Of a stretch of DNA of 64,000 nt, positions 28,871 to 38,768 are shown one piece after another (the first letter of the stretch is position 1; each line of letters starts with the position of its first letter). The notes under the pieces were generated by a model that had not been told where the DNA came from, ran no database searches, and saw only the letters and a list, made by a program, of their open reading frames with translations. A program made the translations under genes and the position numbers. Origin of the DNA: Chryseobacterium sp. 3008163 (GTDB lineage: Bacteria; Bacteroidota; Bacteroidia; Flavobacteriales; Weeksellaceae); NCBI RefSeq assembly GCF_003669035.1, contig NZ_CP033070.1:3658001-3722000 (forward strand), in the 5' to 3' direction.

Positions 28871-30121
28871 ATGCAAAACGCAGTTCTTATCACCATTGGT
28901 GACGAAATTCTTTCAGGAAATACGGTAGATACCAATTCGAATTTTATCGCCACCGAGCTCAAAAATATCGGAATCAAAGTGGTACAGATTTTTACCATTT
29001 CAGATGAGATAGAAATTATTAAAAATACCCTGAAATCTGCTTTTGAATTGGGAGATTTAGTGATTACAACCGGAGGTTTGGGGCCAACGAGAGATGATAA
29101 AACCAAAAAAGCTTTAGCTGAATTTTTTGATGATGAAATTGCTTTGGATGAGGTTACTTTTGAACATTTGAAAGGATACATGGAAAGGCGCGGTCGTATC
29201 GAAATTCTTGAAAGAAACCGTGAACAGGCTTTTGTTCCTACAAAATCAACCGTTTTTCAAAATCATTACGGTACAGCACCTTGTGTGATGATGGAACAGG
29301 ACGGAAAACTATCTTTCAGTCTGCCGGGCGTTCCTTACGAAGTAAAGCCTTTGATTAAAGACCAAATTGTTCCATATTTAAAAGATAAATTTAATCTGAA
29401 TTATATTTCCACAAGAATTGTTTCTGTCGTAGGAATTCCGGAAAGTATTTTAGCAGACCAAATTGAAGAATGGGAATTGGCGTTGCCGGAAAACCTTGCC
29501 TTGTCTTATCTTCCTGTCGGAACCAGAGTAAAACTAAGGCTGACGGCAACCGGAACTGATGAAGATGCATTACAAATTCAGTTGGAAGACGAAATTCAAA
29601 AGCTATTTCCGATTATTGGAGACAATATTATTGCAACTTCGGAAGATAAAATTGAAAAGATTTTAGGGGAGATTTTAAGCGAGAAAGAATTAACAATTTC
29701 AACAGCAGAAAGTTGTACAGGCGGACATTTGGCACAAATGCTTACTTCAAATCCCGGAAGTTCTAAATACTTTATTGGTGGATTAGTTGCATATGCAACA
29801 CAAAAAAAGACAGATATTCTTCATGTTTCTGAAGGTACTATCGAAAGATTTACGGTGGTAAGCAGAGAGGTTTCCCGTGAAATGGCGGATGGCTGTCAGG
29901 TTTTATTTAAATCTGATATTTCTCTTTCTACAACAGGAGTTGCCGGTCCGGGAAAAGGAGAGGATGGTAAAGATGTAGGCTTGGTGTATTACACGATAAA
30001 TGTCAACAACGAATCTGAAACTTTCAAACTTCATCTTCCGCATTTAGACAGGCAGGATTTTATTTATTTTGTCTCGCAGAAAATTATTCAGGATTTGGTA
30101 GGGATTTTAATTTCAAAATAG
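28871..30121 (+). CDS. cinA: CinA family protein (NMN deamidase-related)
   Basis: 416 residues from the ATG at 28871, the usual CinA start (MQNAVLITIGDEILSG). The frame opens 19 codons earlier, but that part overlaps the upstream promoter region. An N-terminal MoCF/COG1058 domain (TTGGLGPTRDDKT) covers about residues 1-170. The C-terminal nicotinamide-nucleotide amidase domain has STAESCTGGHLAQMLT and STTGVAGPG. The role is pyridine nucleotide salvage or repair in the cytoplasm. Confidence 0.95.
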   Translation: MQNAVLITIGDEILSGNTVDTNSNFIATELKNIGIKVVQIFTISDEIEIIKNTLKSAFELGDLVITTGGLGPTRDDKTKKALAEFFDDEIALDEVTFEHLKGYMERRGRIEILERNREQAFVPTKSTVFQNHYGTAPCVMMEQDGKLSFSLPGVPYEVKPLIKDQIVPYLKDKFNLNYISTRIVSVVGIPESILADQIEEWELALPENLALSYLPVGTRVKLRLTATGTDEDALQIQLEDEIQKLFPIIGDNIIATSEDKIEKILGEILSEKELTISTAESCTGGHLAQMLTSNPGSSKYFIGGLVAYATQKKTDILHVSEGTIERFTVVSREVSREMADGCQVLFKSDISLSTTGVAGPGKGEDGKDVGLVYYTINVNNESETFKLHLPHLDRQDFIYFVSQKIIQDLVGILISK

Positions 30122-30209
30122 AGAATCAAACATTTGCAACTTAAAATAAATTAACTTTACCGTAACAAAAATTAAATTCAATATACTTATAGTATAAATT
30201 ATTATTACA

Positions 30210-32263
30210 ATGAAAAAATTAACGCTTTCTTTGTTTTTATTGGCAGGAATTTGTTCACAAAATACGCTGAACGCTCAGGCTAAATCTACCAAAACAGCAA
30301 CTGCAGCAGATAAAGGTTTAGACATCAGTTTGATGGATAAATCTGTTCGTCCACAAGATGATTTCTACAACTACGTGAGTGGAACGTGGATGAAAACTGC
30401 TAAAATTCCTTCTGATAAACCAACTTGGGGAAGTTTCAACAAATTGGCTGATGATACAGACAACAATTCGATGACGATTTTAAATTCTCTTCTGAAAGAT
30501 AAATTTGCAGACGGAAGCGAAGGTAAAAAATCCAGGATTTGTATGCGACGTATATGAATATGGAGAAGAGAAATGCAGACGGAATCAAGCCTATTCAGGA
30601 GAATATCAATAAAATTGATGCCATCAAAAATCTTACAGATTTACAGAATTATTTAACTTCCGTTACTAAAGATGGCGATAACACATTCTACGGTTGGGGC
30701 GTGTATTCTGACTTGAAAGATTCTAATATGAATGCAGTTTACCTGGGTGACGCTTCATTAGGAATGGGTAGAGATTACTACCAGAAAGTGGATGTTAAAA
30801 ACACAGAAGCTCTTGCAGAATACCAAAAGTATGTAGCTTCTATGTTAAAAGAATTAGGCTACAAAAATGCTGATGCAGCTGCAAAAGGTGTTGTAGACTA
30901 CGAAAAAAGCATCGCGAAAAATTTGCTAACCAACGAGCAAAGTCGTGACAATACGCTTCAGTACAACCCAAAAACGATTGCTGAGCTTTCGACTTTGGTG
31001 AAAAATATTGACCTTGCTTCTTATCTTAAAAAAGTGGGAGTAAACACCGATAGAGTAATTATCGGTGAACTAGGCTACTACAAAAACTTTGATCAATTGG
31101 TGAACGCTAAAAATCTTCCTGTTATTAAGGATTATTTGAAGTTTCACATGATCAACGGTGGAGCTTCTTATTTGAGCGAAAAATTAGGTGATACTAAATT
31201 TGCTTTTTACGGTAAATATTTAAGAGGTCAGCAAGAGCAGAGAGCTTTAAACAAAAGAGGATATGAATTAATCAATGGTTCTTTGGGAGAAGCCTTCGGT
31301 AAATTATATGTTGAAAAATATTTCCCGGCTGAAGCTAAAGCTCAGATGGTAGAATTGATTGATTACTTAAAGAAAAGTTTCGCAGTTCACATCAACGGTT
31401 TGACATGGATGTCTTCTACAACTAAGGAAAAAGCAATGACTAAGCTGAATAAATTTACAGTAAAAGTTGCTTATCCTGATACTTGGAAAGATTATTCTAA
31501 ATTAAATATCACTCCAGAATCTAAAGGTGGGAATTTATATTCAAACCTTCAGAATATTTCTGAATGGCAGTACAATAAAGATTTAGCAAAAATCGGAAAA
31601 CCTGTAGATAAAACAGAGTGGGGAATGACTCCGCAAACTGTAAATGCATATTACAACCCGGTATATAACGAGATCGTTTTCCCTGCTGCGATTCTTCAGC
31701 CGCCTTTCTTTAATCCTAAAGCTGATGCAGCTGTTAATTTCGGTGGAATCGGTGCCGTTATCGGTCACGAAATCAGCCACGGATTTGATGATTCTGGTGC
31801 CCAATTTGACGCAGAAGGTAACTTAGTTGACTGGTGGACTCCAGAAGATAAAGCCAACTTTGAAAAAGCAACAAAAGCTTTAGCGGCTCAATATGACAAG
31901 TATGAGCCGGTAAAAGGAACTTTCGTAAACGGAACTTTCACAAATGGTGAAAACATTGCCGATTTAGGTGGTGTAAATATCGCTTATGATGCATTGCAAA
32001 TGTATTTGAAAGATAAAGGAAACCCTGGAGTAATTAGTGGTTATACTCAGGATCAAAGATTCTTCTTAAGCTGGGCAACCGTTTGGAGAACTTTATCAAG
32101 TGAAAAATATATGGTAAACCAAGTAAAAACAGATCCACACTCTCCTGGATATTTCAGAAGTTTCGGTCCGTTGACCAACGTAGATGCTTTCTACAAAGCG
32201 TTTGATGTAAAACCTGGTGACAAATTATACAAAAAACCGGAAGACAGAATTAAAATCTGGTAA
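30210..32263 (+). pseudogene. M13 family metallopeptidase, frameshifted
   Basis: Restored length is 684 residues. A signal peptide (cleavage near NAQ-AK) is followed by the M13 N-terminal domain, beginning DKSVRPQDDFYNYVSGTWM. The A run at 30525-30530 has six bases. A seventh joins the frames as GKKIQDLYATYMNMEKR, matching GQKIQNLYAFFMDVSKR in the paralogue at 34286. The catalytic domain has the zinc motif HEISH and the third ligand region ENIADLGG, and ends KPEDRIKIW. M13 (neprilysin/PepO) enzymes cleave oligopeptides, here in the periplasm or at the surface. The lesion is probably a sequencing error. Confidence 0.88.
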
Positions 32264-32271
32264 TCATAATC

Positions 32272-32300
32272 AAAACCGTTCAGAAATGAGCGGTTTTTTT
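32272..32300 (+). terminator. Terminator of the first M13 gene
   Basis: AAAACCGTTCA and TGAGCGGTTTT pair around GAAA, followed by T residues. A near-identical hairpin follows the next gene at 33992. Confidence 0.88.
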
Positions 32301-32400
32301 ATTTATTACGACATGTTTTGTCGCAGTCTACGAATATCTTTGGTTAGAAATAAATCTTGCAAGTCTATTATTTCTTTTTATTAACATTAAATTTTAAAAA

Positions 32401-33966
32401 ATGAATACAATTGAACTTAGCGATCCTTATATTGGAGAATGGACAACATTTTTAGAAGCGTCCAAAACCTATAATGGTGAAATTATTACGGATGCTGATT
32501 GTGATGATATTCTCTTTAAGAAAGTAGGGTCAATTTTTTATCGAAGAATATTGGAGGATAGTAGAGTTGATATCAGATGGTTTGGTGCTTTACCGGATGG
32601 AATTACAGATTGCTCGGATGCAATTCAACAGGCTTTCATTTCGGCTGATAAATATAAATTATCTGTAACAACAGGGAAAGGTACTTATGTTGTTTCCAAA
32701 AAAACGTATATTCCTCAAAACCATGACTTTGGTATGTTCTCGAAAACCTATGACTTTAACGAGTCTATATTCTTGTTGCATACAGATATAACTGTTTTTG
32801 AGTCAGGATATTATAATAGTGTTGGAGATCTGGTAAGTGCTGTAGGAACGGATTTGGACTATAGATATTCGGTAGGTATTAAATTTGGCAATTTTTCTCT
32901 AAAGACAAGTTTAAGTAATGTGACTTCTCCTGCATTGGTTATTAAAGATTGGCATCAAGGATGTGAAATCTCTAATATTTCTTCTTTTAATTTTTCTACA
33001 TTATTAAAATCGATAAATAATTATTATACAGTTTTTAATGATCTGCGATCTAGCCATGAAGATGAAACTGGAGTAGGTGAGAGGTTTATCTTTTCAGGAG
33101 CAATAAATTTAAATGTTTTTAGAGCTTTAGTGGCAGCCAATGCTGTGATCGGATATAAATTTGAAGGACCTTTAACAGCTTGTCATTTTGATGCGATTTC
33201 AGTAGAAGGGGTGAAAACAGGATTACAGTTTAATTCCTATGTCTACAACTGTACAATTATTAATTCCTACATTGAAAACTTCAATAGAGCTATAGAATTC
33301 AATGATTACATTTATAATTTTACTTTAGATAACAATTATATAAATTTTTTAAACAGAGATAGTGCCAGATTTATAAAATATAAAGGATTGCCCTTAAATA
33401 ATATCCACTTGTTAGCCAATAATACTTTTGTTAATATGCCTGGTAATCAATTGTTTGAAAATGTTGAAGATGATTACGGATATGGTATGGAGATAGGTTT
33501 TAATACTACATATGGAAATTCAATTGATGATCTTTCGAGGGATGATTTTGGAGCAAATTTCAATATTAATGGTAAAGCAAAGTTTCCTGCTTATCTGGCA
33601 AATATTCAAAATGCAAAAGGATTGATTGCGGGAAATTACTCAGGACAGTATACGCGAGGGTATGATGGATCTTCAGGTTTTGAATCCGATTTCACGGTTC
33701 CAAATTTACTTCATCTTAAAACCATGATAAATAACACTTGGACACAAATCGTTTATGTTAATATTCAAGTAGAAACAGGTCTCGACATAAAATATTACAA
33801 AGGTTTTTTTATAGGAAATAGTTTTTATGAGTTTAATTCCTCAGGTATTTCTGCTTCAGGAATTTTAGAATCTGTTGTAAATGCAAATGGAACAATTGAC
33901 ATAAAAAGAACAGGGTATGAAAACTCAGAGATTATAAAAATTGTGGGTGAGATACGCTTAATTTAA
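32401..33966 (+). CDS. Right-handed beta-helix (pectate lyase-like) protein without signal peptide
   Basis: 521 residues. Around residues 55-75 the segment VDIRWFGALPDGITDCSDAIQQAF matches the N-terminal motif of the Pectate_lyase_3/GH28-like superfamily found in phage tail spikes and polysaccharide lyases. The middle shows short Asn-rich beta-helix turns (NCTIINSYIENFNRAIEFNDYIYNFTLDNNYI). There is no signal peptide, which is odd for an enzyme acting on polysaccharide. It sits between two M13 paralogues and is flanked by almost identical terminators. A tail-spike-like or acquired gene is plausible; the substrate is unknown. Confidence 0.7.
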   Translation: MNTIELSDPYIGEWTTFLEASKTYNGEIITDADCDDILFKKVGSIFYRRILEDSRVDIRWFGALPDGITDCSDAIQQAFISADKYKLSVTTGKGTYVVSKKTYIPQNHDFGMFSKTYDFNESIFLLHTDITVFESGYYNSVGDLVSAVGTDLDYRYSVGIKFGNFSLKTSLSNVTSPALVIKDWHQGCEISNISSFNFSTLLKSINNYYTVFNDLRSSHEDETGVGERFIFSGAINLNVFRALVAANAVIGYKFEGPLTACHFDAISVEGVKTGLQFNSYVYNCTIINSYIENFNRAIEFNDYIYNFTLDNNYINFLNRDSARFIKYKGLPLNNIHLLANNTFVNMPGNQLFENVEDDYGYGMEIGFNTTYGNSIDDLSRDDFGANFNINGKAKFPAYLANIQNAKGLIAGNYSGQYTRGYDGSSGFESDFTVPNLLHLKTMINNTWTQIVYVNIQVETGLDIKYYKGFFIGNSFYEFNSSGISASGILESVVNANGTIDIKRTGYENSEIIKIVGEIRLI

Positions 33967-33991
33967 TTTCTAGCTTTTAAACCTAGTAATC

Positions 33992-34020
33992 AAAGCCGTT
34001 CAGTAATGAACGGTTTTTTT
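33992..34020 (+). terminator. Terminator of the beta-helix gene
   Basis: AAGCCGTTCA and TGAACGGTTTT pair around GTAA with a following T tract. It differs from the hairpin at 32272 by only a few bases. Confidence 0.88.
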
Positions 34021-34246
34021 ATTCGAAGAGAATACCTCGAGGTCAAAAAAGGAAAAGTTTGAAAAACGGATGGTTTTTCATAAAACTAAAAAACAAAATC
34101 TCTTCCATTGAATACTTCGGAGTTCTGCCCCAGGATCTTTTATTCGTTTTCGATAAAATATTCTAATGACCTTAGTCAAAACTTAATATCACTCTTAATT
34201 TAGAAAATATTAAAAAAACTCACAAAATTAATTTAACATAATTCCC

Positions 34247-34254
34247 TATATTTG
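34247..34254 (+). promoter_or_regulatory. -7 box of the second M13 gene
   Basis: TATATTTG, an exact TAnnTTTG match, lies 31 bases before the start codon. Confidence 0.6.
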
Positions 34255-34285
34255 ATCAAACTCATTACAACTCAAAATTAATTTA

Positions 34286-36382
34286 ATGAAAAACGTAAAT
34301 ATTGCAGTACTTGCATTTTCAGGTATTGTATTTCTAAACTCTTGCGGAACGAGAAAAATTGTTGAAGCACCGAAAGTAGAAACAACTGAAGCGGTAGTTG
34401 TAGAGCCAATGAAAGAAGGAATAAAAGAAGAAGGCATCAATCTGTCTTATATGGATAAAACGGTTCGCCCGCAGGATGATTTCTTCAGTTATGTCAATGG
34501 GAATTGGGTGAAAACCACTCAAATTCCTTCTGATAAAGCAAGTTGGGGGTCTTTCAATGCGTTGAGAGAAAATGTGGATGATGCATCTTTGAGTATTTTA
34601 AATAAAATTTTAACGGAAAAATATGCTGAAGGTTCAGAAGGTCAAAAAATTCAGAACCTGTATGCATTTTTTATGGATGTCAGCAAGAGAAATGCTGATG
34701 GTTTAAATCCGATTAAAGGAGATTTGGCCAAAATTGATGCGATAAAAAATGTTAATGATCTACAGAAATATCTTTTAGAAGCTACAAAACTGGGCGACAA
34801 TTCATTCTATGGATGGAGAGTCAGCGCAGATATGAAAAATTCTAAAATGAATGCGGTTTATCTTGGCGGTCCAGATCTTGGCTTAGGAAGAGATTATTAC
34901 CAGAAAGTAAATGAAGCCAACACAAAAACTTTAGCGGAATATCAAAAATATGTAGCACAGCTATTTGGAGTTTTAGGTTATAAAAATTCTGATGCCGCAG
35001 CAAAAAATGTGGTGGATTTCGAAAAGCAACTGGCAAATTATTTACTGACTTTAGAGCAAAACAGAGATGCTAACTTAAGATACAATCCAAAAAATGTATC
35101 TGAACTTTCAGGGTTGGTAAAAAATGTAAATCTTGCAAAATACCTTAAAGAGGCAGGAGTAAATACAGATAAAGTAATCGTTGGTGAGCTGAAATATTAC
35201 CAGAATATGGATCAGTTTTTCAATCAGAAAAATCTTCCGTTGCTGAAAGATTACTTGAAATATCACGTAGTTAATGGCAATGCAAGTAATCTTGGTGATA
35301 GCTTAGATAATATCCGATTTGATTTTTACTCTAAATATCTTCAGGGTCAAAAAGAACAGCGTGCGATGGATAAACGAGGGTTAGCTTTGGTCAATGGTGT
35401 TTTAGGTGAAGCTTTCGGAAAATTATATGTGGATGAATATTTCACGCCAGAATCTAAGCAGCAAATGGAAATGTATATCGATTACATTTTAAAATCATTC
35501 AAAACTCACATTGATGATATGGATTGGATGTCTCCTGAAACAAAAGTAAAAGCTCAGGAAAAACTGTCTAAATTCACAGTGAAAATTGCTTATCCGGATC
35601 AGTGGAAAGATTATTCTCAACTAAAAGTGGAAGCTCCGGCTCAAGGCGCAACTTTATATTCAAACTTACAGAATGTTTCGGCTTGGCAATATCAGAAAAG
35701 CTTAGAAAAAGTAGGAAAGCCTGTTGATAAAACAGAGTGGGGAATGTCTCCTCAAACGGTCAACGCCTATTACAGCGGTTCAAATAACGAAATCGTTTTC
35801 CCTGCAGCCATTCTTCAACCTCCTTTTTACAATCCAAAAGCTGATGCAGCCGTTAATTTTGGGGGAATCGGAGCGGTTATCGGTCACGAAATTTCTCACG
35901 GTTTTGATGACAGCGGATCGAGATTCGATGGCGATGGAAATTTAAATAATTGGTGGACAGAGCAGGATCGTAAAAACTTCGATGCAAAAGTTGGTCAATT
36001 AGCAGCTCAGTACAACGCTTACGAACCCGTAAAAGGAAGTTTTGTTAACGGTAAATTTACAAGCGGAGAAAATATTGGTGATTTAGGTGGAGTAGCGGTT
36101 GCTTACGATGCACTTCAAATGTATCTAAAAGACAAAGGAAATCCGGGATTAATTTCAGGATTTAACCAAGATCAAAGATTTTTCATGAGCTGGGCAACAG
36201 TCTGGAGAACAAAATCTACTGACCAGTACATGATGAATCAGGTGAAAACAGATCCGCATTCACCGGGATACTTCAGAGCTTTTGGGCCTTTGGTCAATCA
36301 GGATGGCTTCATGAAAGCATTTGATATCAAACCCGGAGATAAGCTTTACAAAGCATCCGCAGAAAGAATTAAAATCTGGTAA
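34286..36382 (+). CDS. M13 family metallopeptidase lipoprotein
   Basis: 698 residues. The lipobox is FLNSC (Cys20), so unlike its upstream paralogue it is a lipoprotein. The Peptidase_M13_N domain starts near residue 55 (MDKTVRPQDDFFSYVNGNWV). The catalytic domain has the zinc-binding motif HEISH (His534, Glu535, His538) and the downstream ENIGDLGG with the third ligand Glu. The C-terminus ends SAERIKIW as in the paralogue. Sequence similarity to 30210-32263 is high along the whole length, so the pair arose by duplication. It degrades peptides outside the cytoplasm. Confidence 0.95.
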   Translation: MKNVNIAVLAFSGIVFLNSCGTRKIVEAPKVETTEAVVVEPMKEGIKEEGINLSYMDKTVRPQDDFFSYVNGNWVKTTQIPSDKASWGSFNALRENVDDASLSILNKILTEKYAEGSEGQKIQNLYAFFMDVSKRNADGLNPIKGDLAKIDAIKNVNDLQKYLLEATKLGDNSFYGWRVSADMKNSKMNAVYLGGPDLGLGRDYYQKVNEANTKTLAEYQKYVAQLFGVLGYKNSDAAAKNVVDFEKQLANYLLTLEQNRDANLRYNPKNVSELSGLVKNVNLAKYLKEAGVNTDKVIVGELKYYQNMDQFFNQKNLPLLKDYLKYHVVNGNASNLGDSLDNIRFDFYSKYLQGQKEQRAMDKRGLALVNGVLGEAFGKLYVDEYFTPESKQQMEMYIDYILKSFKTHIDDMDWMSPETKVKAQEKLSKFTVKIAYPDQWKDYSQLKVEAPAQGATLYSNLQNVSAWQYQKSLEKVGKPVDKTEWGMSPQTVNAYYSGSNNEIVFPAAILQPPFYNPKADAAVNFGGIGAVIGHEISHGFDDSGSRFDGDGNLNNWWTEQDRKNFDAKVGQLAAQYNAYEPVKGSFVNGKFTSGENIGDLGGVAVAYDALQMYLKDKGNPGLISGFNQDQRFFMSWATVWRTKSTDQYMMNQVKTDPHSPGYFRAFGPLVNQDGFMKAFDIKPGDKLYKASAERIKIW

Positions 36383-36406
36383 AGAATTATTAAAATCTTA
36401 ATATGA

Positions 36407-36431
36407 GAAACGCATCTTTAGGTGCGTTTTC
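36407..36431 (+). terminator. Terminator of the second M13 gene
   Basis: AAACGCA and TGCGTTT pair around TCTTTAGG, with TTTTCTT after the stem. Confidence 0.75.
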
Positions 36432-36624
36432 TTATTTATTTTTCATAGATTAGTGACACCAAAAAGTATTAACAATCATTTAATTATCATCCATAAATTG
36501 ATTTATTTAAAGAAAAATCATTACAAAATTTTGTATGTTACAGTTTTTTTATAAATTTAAACAATGGATTGGTCATAAATTTGCTAATCCAAACCAAAAT
36601 CAACAATCTCAAAATAATAATAAT

Positions 36625-37071
36625 ATGGCAATGTTTAATTATGGAGTTGGCGGAAACGAAGTCAAGGTCGACGCTAATGAAGCTATTCAGGAAATTCAGG
36701 AAAACAAATCTCTTATTGTAAGTCAGCTTACCACAGATGAAACTTATGTTCCGGAAATTGTAACAGGTCTAAAAACCGTAGATGATGTTTTCAGACATTT
36801 TCAGCCTTCAGTTGCTGTACAGCACGAGACAGAAGACGGAAATGTAGTAGAAGAAGAATTCCGCTTTCAAAATCTTGCAGACTTTACTCCCAAAAATCTT
36901 GTTCAGAAATCAGATTATCTTCAAAAGCTTAGCATGGAGCAGGAGCAGTATAACAAAATTGTACGTCAGCTGAAAACCAATAAAATTCTTCGCAATATGC
37001 TGGAAAATGAGAACACAAGAGCTGCTTTTATTGAAGCATTAAAGGATGTGGCACAAGAACTTGAAAAATAA
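36625..37071 (+). CDS. tssB: Type VI secretion sheath small subunit
   Basis: 148 residues from the ATG at 36625 (MAMFNYGVGGNEVKVDANEA), the start I expect for Bacteroidota TssB. An in-frame ATG at 36535 would add 30 residues that are partly Asn/Gln-rich and look like A/T-rich leader. The conserved region ETYVPEIVTGLKTVDDVFRHFQPSV is typical of the Bacteroidota (T6SS subtype iii) protein. TssB and TssC assemble the contractile sheath around the Hcp tube in the cytoplasm. It is 23 bases upstream of tssC, with no other T6SS gene in the window. Confidence 0.85.
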   Translation: MAMFNYGVGGNEVKVDANEAIQEIQENKSLIVSQLTTDETYVPEIVTGLKTVDDVFRHFQPSVAVQHETEDGNVVEEEFRFQNLADFTPKNLVQKSDYLQKLSMEQEQYNKIVRQLKTNKILRNMLENENTRAAFIEALKDVAQELEK

Positions 37072-37094
37072 CCCAAAGAACCTACACAAATATT

Positions 37095-38456
37095 ATGGAT
37101 AGCAAATTGCAGGCTGCAGAAAGCCAACAACATAATCAACAGCAACAAGGCGGTAAACCGAAAGGAAATCCTGTTGAAGAACTAAATAAAATTGGAGGCT
37201 TTGGCTTTATAGAATCTGTCGTAGACGGAATTGCCAATATGAACCCAACCAGAAAAGCAAGAAAAGAAATTTTCTTGAATGATGCCAATAAAACCGACGA
37301 AAGAAAAGAATTGCTTCAGAAAATCAATCTTTGGGTTGAACTTTTAAGTACAAACGAGCCTGCAGAGAAAATGGCAGATACCTGCAAAGCAAAAGCGCTT
37401 GCGGCAGATCAAAATTTAAAAACAAATTTAAAGAATAGCCTTGATGCAGCTCGTCAGCTAGAAACTTCATACAGAACGGTTGCACAGTTTTATAAAAATA
37501 CCGAATTAGATAAAGTTGATAACGTTAGTATTGTCAATGCGACTTTAGAGCAGATGTCAGATCTAGATAATCCTTTATTTATTGATGCTGTTGCTGAAGA
37601 ATTTAAGCAGTATTATGACCGTTTAGATTTAAGAGATAACTATTCAATTCTTGCGATTCCGGGATATTTGGGATCCAATAAAGTTATTGAAAAATGGGCG
37701 AAAATCTGTAATGAAAATAAAGTTATGATGGTTACTGATTTTGCTAATCTTGACAAACCAGATGACGTTGTAGATCTATTCCATTCAGCAAATCTTACGG
37801 GTGGCGAATTGCACAGAAGTAATGTCATCATGACTTGTAACTGGCTAGTTGGTCGTGGAAGAGCTGAAGAAGTAGGTGAAGAAGAGAACGTAGAACTTCC
37901 GCCTTCTACTTCATTGGCAGGAAAAATTCACAAAACTTTAATGTCACAAGTTGCAGCAGGTAAAAAGCATGGTAACATCAACGAAGTAGACGCAGTGAAA
38001 TTCGAATTGAAGAAAAGCGAAATTTCTCAGTTGGAAAAAATGGGTCTTGTACCAATGGTGAACGAATATGGTAAAATCATGGCGTTCTCTGCAAAAACAT
38101 TGTTTACAGGAGATAACATCGGTCTTCAGACGTATTCTGTAGTCCGTGTATTCGATTATGTAACTAAAGTTTTATTAGATTTCCTAAACAGAAGAGCCTT
38201 CGAAAATTGGAATGCTAAAAACGAAGATGATTTGAGAAAACAAATCGTGACATTCTTAGACGGTATCAAAGGTGCCGACAAATTGATTGAAAAATTCAAA
38301 ATTGTTCGTTTTGAGCAGGATAAAGTGAATAAAGACAGAGTTTGGCTAGACATTCGTTTGACTCCGTATTTCCCGACTAAAAGTTTTGTAATTAAACTTG
38401 ACGGTCACAAAGGAGATGACGGTAATGAGTGGGATGCTGAATATATCCAGGATTAA
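37095..38456 (+). CDS. tssC: Type VI secretion sheath large subunit
   Basis: 453 residues, the normal TssC length. A variable Gln-rich N-terminus (QAAESQQHNQQQQGGK) precedes the sheath domain. The C-terminal part has the handshake-domain region RAFENWNAKNEDDLRKQIVTFLDGI and DRVWLDIRLTPYFPTKSFVIKLDGHKG. It pairs with TssB to form the contractile sheath. The two-gene unit ends in a good terminator, so the remaining T6SS components must be encoded elsewhere. Confidence 0.93.
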   Translation: MDSKLQAAESQQHNQQQQGGKPKGNPVEELNKIGGFGFIESVVDGIANMNPTRKARKEIFLNDANKTDERKELLQKINLWVELLSTNEPAEKMADTCKAKALAADQNLKTNLKNSLDAARQLETSYRTVAQFYKNTELDKVDNVSIVNATLEQMSDLDNPLFIDAVAEEFKQYYDRLDLRDNYSILAIPGYLGSNKVIEKWAKICNENKVMMVTDFANLDKPDDVVDLFHSANLTGGELHRSNVIMTCNWLVGRGRAEEVGEEENVELPPSTSLAGKIHKTLMSQVAAGKKHGNINEVDAVKFELKKSEISQLEKMGLVPMVNEYGKIMAFSAKTLFTGDNIGLQTYSVVRVFDYVTKVLLDFLNRRAFENWNAKNEDDLRKQIVTFLDGIKGADKLIEKFKIVRFEQDKVNKDRVWLDIRLTPYFPTKSFVIKLDGHKGDDGNEWDAEYIQD

Positions 38457-38476
38457 TTTTCGCTAAAATAATAATT

Positions 38477-38508
38477 AAACCGATGTTTCAAAAGCATCGG
38501 TTTTTTTG
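38477..38508 (+). terminator. Terminator of tssBC
   Basis: AAACCGATG and CATCGGTTT pair around an A/T-rich loop, followed by seven T residues. Confidence 0.88.
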
Positions 38509-38573
38509 TGGAATTTTTTTAGAATTGAATGCTTAATTTGAATTTAAAACTTTCTTTTTTATTTCAGGATATA

Positions 38574-38635
38574 GCTCCGTAGGAGCGAAATGTTTGTAGA
38601 AATAGCAGAAAAGGTAGACAGAGCTCCGTAGGAGC
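38574..38635. repeat. Two GTAG-core palindromes
   Basis: GCTCCGTAGGAGC occurs at 38574-38586 and again at 38623-38635, 49 bases apart, with GTAGA motifs between. They are identical to the copy at 4020 in the rRNA-proximal region. The rest of the gap 38509-38768 is A/T-rich and holds the mutY promoter. Confidence 0.75.
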
Positions 38636-38737
38636 GACACTTTTTTAATTAAAAAAACTGAATCTTTTTTCCGAAATTTTTTAATCCTCTTTCAATCTGT
38701 CAATTTTAAAATCATAAAAACACGACAAATAATCAAT

Positions 38738-38745
38738 TATCTTTG
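38738..38745 (+). promoter_or_regulatory. -7 box of mutY
   Basis: TATCTTTG, an exact consensus match 23 bases before the TTG start codon of mutY. Confidence 0.6.
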
Positions 38746-38768
38746 CAAAATATAAATAAGCCGGCTTT

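Noticed and set aside
36966..37148. Antisense ORF over the tssB/tssC junction
   Set aside because: A shadow of two well-supported genes with no independent evidence.
38574..38635. Paired 13-mers as a minimal CRISPR array
   Set aside because: The 13-base palindromes are too short, there are only two, and the same motif is dispersed elsewhere.
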